From Candidatus Woykebacteria bacterium RBG_16_39_9b (lineage in GTDB: Bacteria; Patescibacteriota; Microgenomatia; Woykebacterales; RBG-16-39-9b), in contig MHCR01000002.1 in NCBI GenBank assembly GCA_001816695.1, positions 3,736 through 10,343 of the forward strand: DNA of 6,608 nucleotides. Reading direction: 5' to 3'. Positions 6,002-6,608 of the stretch are shown here, piece by piece. A program made the position numbers and the translations under genes. Position 1 is the stretch's first letter; each line of letters starts with the position of its first letter. The notes under the pieces are model-generated. The model had not been told where the DNA came from and did not search any database. It saw only the letters and a list, made by a program, of their open reading frames with translations.

Positions 6002-6608
6002 TGAGAAACCCCCTCTTTATTAGTACTGCTTGCTGGAAGATTTGTTCCCTGAATTGTTTTTGCAACCGCTGGACCCAGATAATAAATTTTGGCGCGTATT
6101 GTAATAGTATTAAATTCCTTTTCTTCTAAGGTTTCACCAGTTACGTCCAAAGAACTTACATTAGTAGTTCTGATAAAGCCTTCAAGTGCAGAAAGATAGG
6201 ATTTTACTGATTGAAAATCGCCTTCCAGACTGACCGTGAAATTAATTTCTCTAACCTCAAGGTCCTTTCTTGATTTATCAAAAAGTAAGGGGATGTCGTT
6301 AAATTGAACTTTATCGATGTTTAGGCTGTGTTTATCTGCTAAAAGTTCAACTGTTTTTAAATAGGTTGCGACCTCTGAATCGGAGGGAAGAGCTGCATCA
6401 AGTATCGGTAAGTTTTTCTTAATCTCCTCATAATTTGTCTTTGCTTGAATAATAGCCTCAACCTTTTGACCTAACGCTTGATCGATTGTTTTTGCCTGGC
6501 TAATTTCTTTATTTAACTTTGTTATATAAGTTATCGCTGGGAAAATTAAAACGGATAAAATTATTAGAGTTAATAAAGTTAATCCAACACCTAAGTAACT
6601 TCTTTTAT
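5998..6608 (-). CDS. pilO: PilO-like type IV pilus inner-membrane assembly protein, N-terminus cut by window edge
   Basis: PilO pairs with PilN in the inner-membrane alignment complex that links the cytoplasmic pilus motor to the outer parts. The frame is open from the right edge (first full codon at 6606-6604) to TGA at 6000-5998, giving 202 visible residues; only a few N-terminal residues should be missing. It shows a membrane segment (visible residues about 5-28), a polar, probably coiled-coil stretch (30-65), then LPILDAALPSDSEVATYLKTVELLADKHSL, here split between two regions, 66-78 (ending ALPSD) and the helix after it. This is the typical PilO pattern of a linker ending in a Pro and a helix before a ferredoxin-like domain. 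The rest (INFTVSLEGDFQSVKSYLSALE and beyond) fits the strand-helix-strand of that domain. The family is judged from architecture and a few motifs; PilN or a GspL/M-like protein is a less likely alternative. Confidence 0.7.
   Translation of the reverse strand, partial: KRSYLGVGLTLLTLIILSVLIFPAITYITKLNKEISQAKTIDQALGQKVEAIIQAKTNYEEIKKNLPILDAALPSDSEVATYLKTVELLADKHSLNIDKVQFNDIPLLFDKSRKDLEVREINFTVSLEGDFQSVKSYLSALEGFIRTTNVSSLDVTGETLEEKEFNTITIRAKIYYLGPAVAKTIQGTNLPASSTNKEGVSQ
6009..6016 (-). promoter_or_regulatory. Ribosome binding site of the small membrane protein gene
   Basis: AGAGGGGG on the minus strand lies 7 bases before the ATG at 6001, inside the end of the PilO-like gene. It is the strongest Shine-Dalgarno in the window and supports active translation of the 66-residue protein. 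Confidence 0.65.

Noticed and set aside
1..6608. Defence system, mobile element, CRISPR array, tRNA or rRNA
   Set aside because: I saw no repeat-spacer pattern, transposase or integrase motif, terminal inverted repeat, or tRNA/rRNA core sequence; all the sequence is accounted for by housekeeping and envelope genes.

Overview
The window looks like an ordinary housekeeping stretch of an AT-rich, gene-dense genome. It probably comes from a Candidate Phyla Radiation (Patescibacteria) bacterium, with a Microgenomates-like lineage as my best guess. The lineage rests on inference from gene style: a shortened phosphoglycerate kinase, a triosephosphate isomerase with a non-standard loop 6, a mini-thioredoxin, a short divergent clamp-loader delta subunit, an LCP protein, and type IV pilus genes in a compact, overlapping layout. 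TGA is read as stop here (the Nudix and PilO-like genes end on it), so there is no sign of the recoding seen in Gracilibacteria/SR1.

Layout from left to right. Positions 1-1254, minus strand, hold the N-terminal 418 residues of a UvrD/PcrA/Rep-type helicase that runs off the left edge. A 77-base divergent intergenic region follows. On the plus strand is a tight cluster: mini-thioredoxin (1332-1601), pgk (1629-2633), a Nudix hydrolase of the ADP-ribose pyrophosphatase type (2626-3168) and tpiA (3165-3884). The last three genes overlap by 8 and 4 bases. After a 46-base gap come an LCP-family envelope protein (3931-5103) and, 6 bases later, a HolA-like DNA polymerase III delta subunit (5110-5808). 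The right end is on the minus strand: a PilO-like pilus assembly protein entering from the right edge (5998-6608), then a 66-residue membrane-anchored protein (5801-6001). That small gene overlaps pilO by ATGA and meets the holA-like gene tail to tail with an 8-base overlap.

How the genes work together. pgk and tpiA encode two enzymes of lower glycolysis. The Nudix enzyme is translationally coupled between them and may clear ADP-ribose or a similar nucleotide-sugar by-product. Thioredoxin supplies thiol reduction. LCP attaches polymers to the cell wall, HolA loads the sliding clamp, and PilO belongs to the inner-membrane alignment complex of the type IV pilus. Two genes (pgk and LCP) lack a Shine-Dalgarno sequence and have a -10-like hexamer 6-7 bases before the ATG, which suggests leaderless transcripts.

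I found no mobile element, CRISPR array, tRNA, rRNA or repeat array, and no stretch over 300 bases without a gene. The more interesting points are the compact PGK, the altered TIM loop, the small coupled protein next to PilO, the possible leaderless promoters and the only cysteine pair in the LCP protein.
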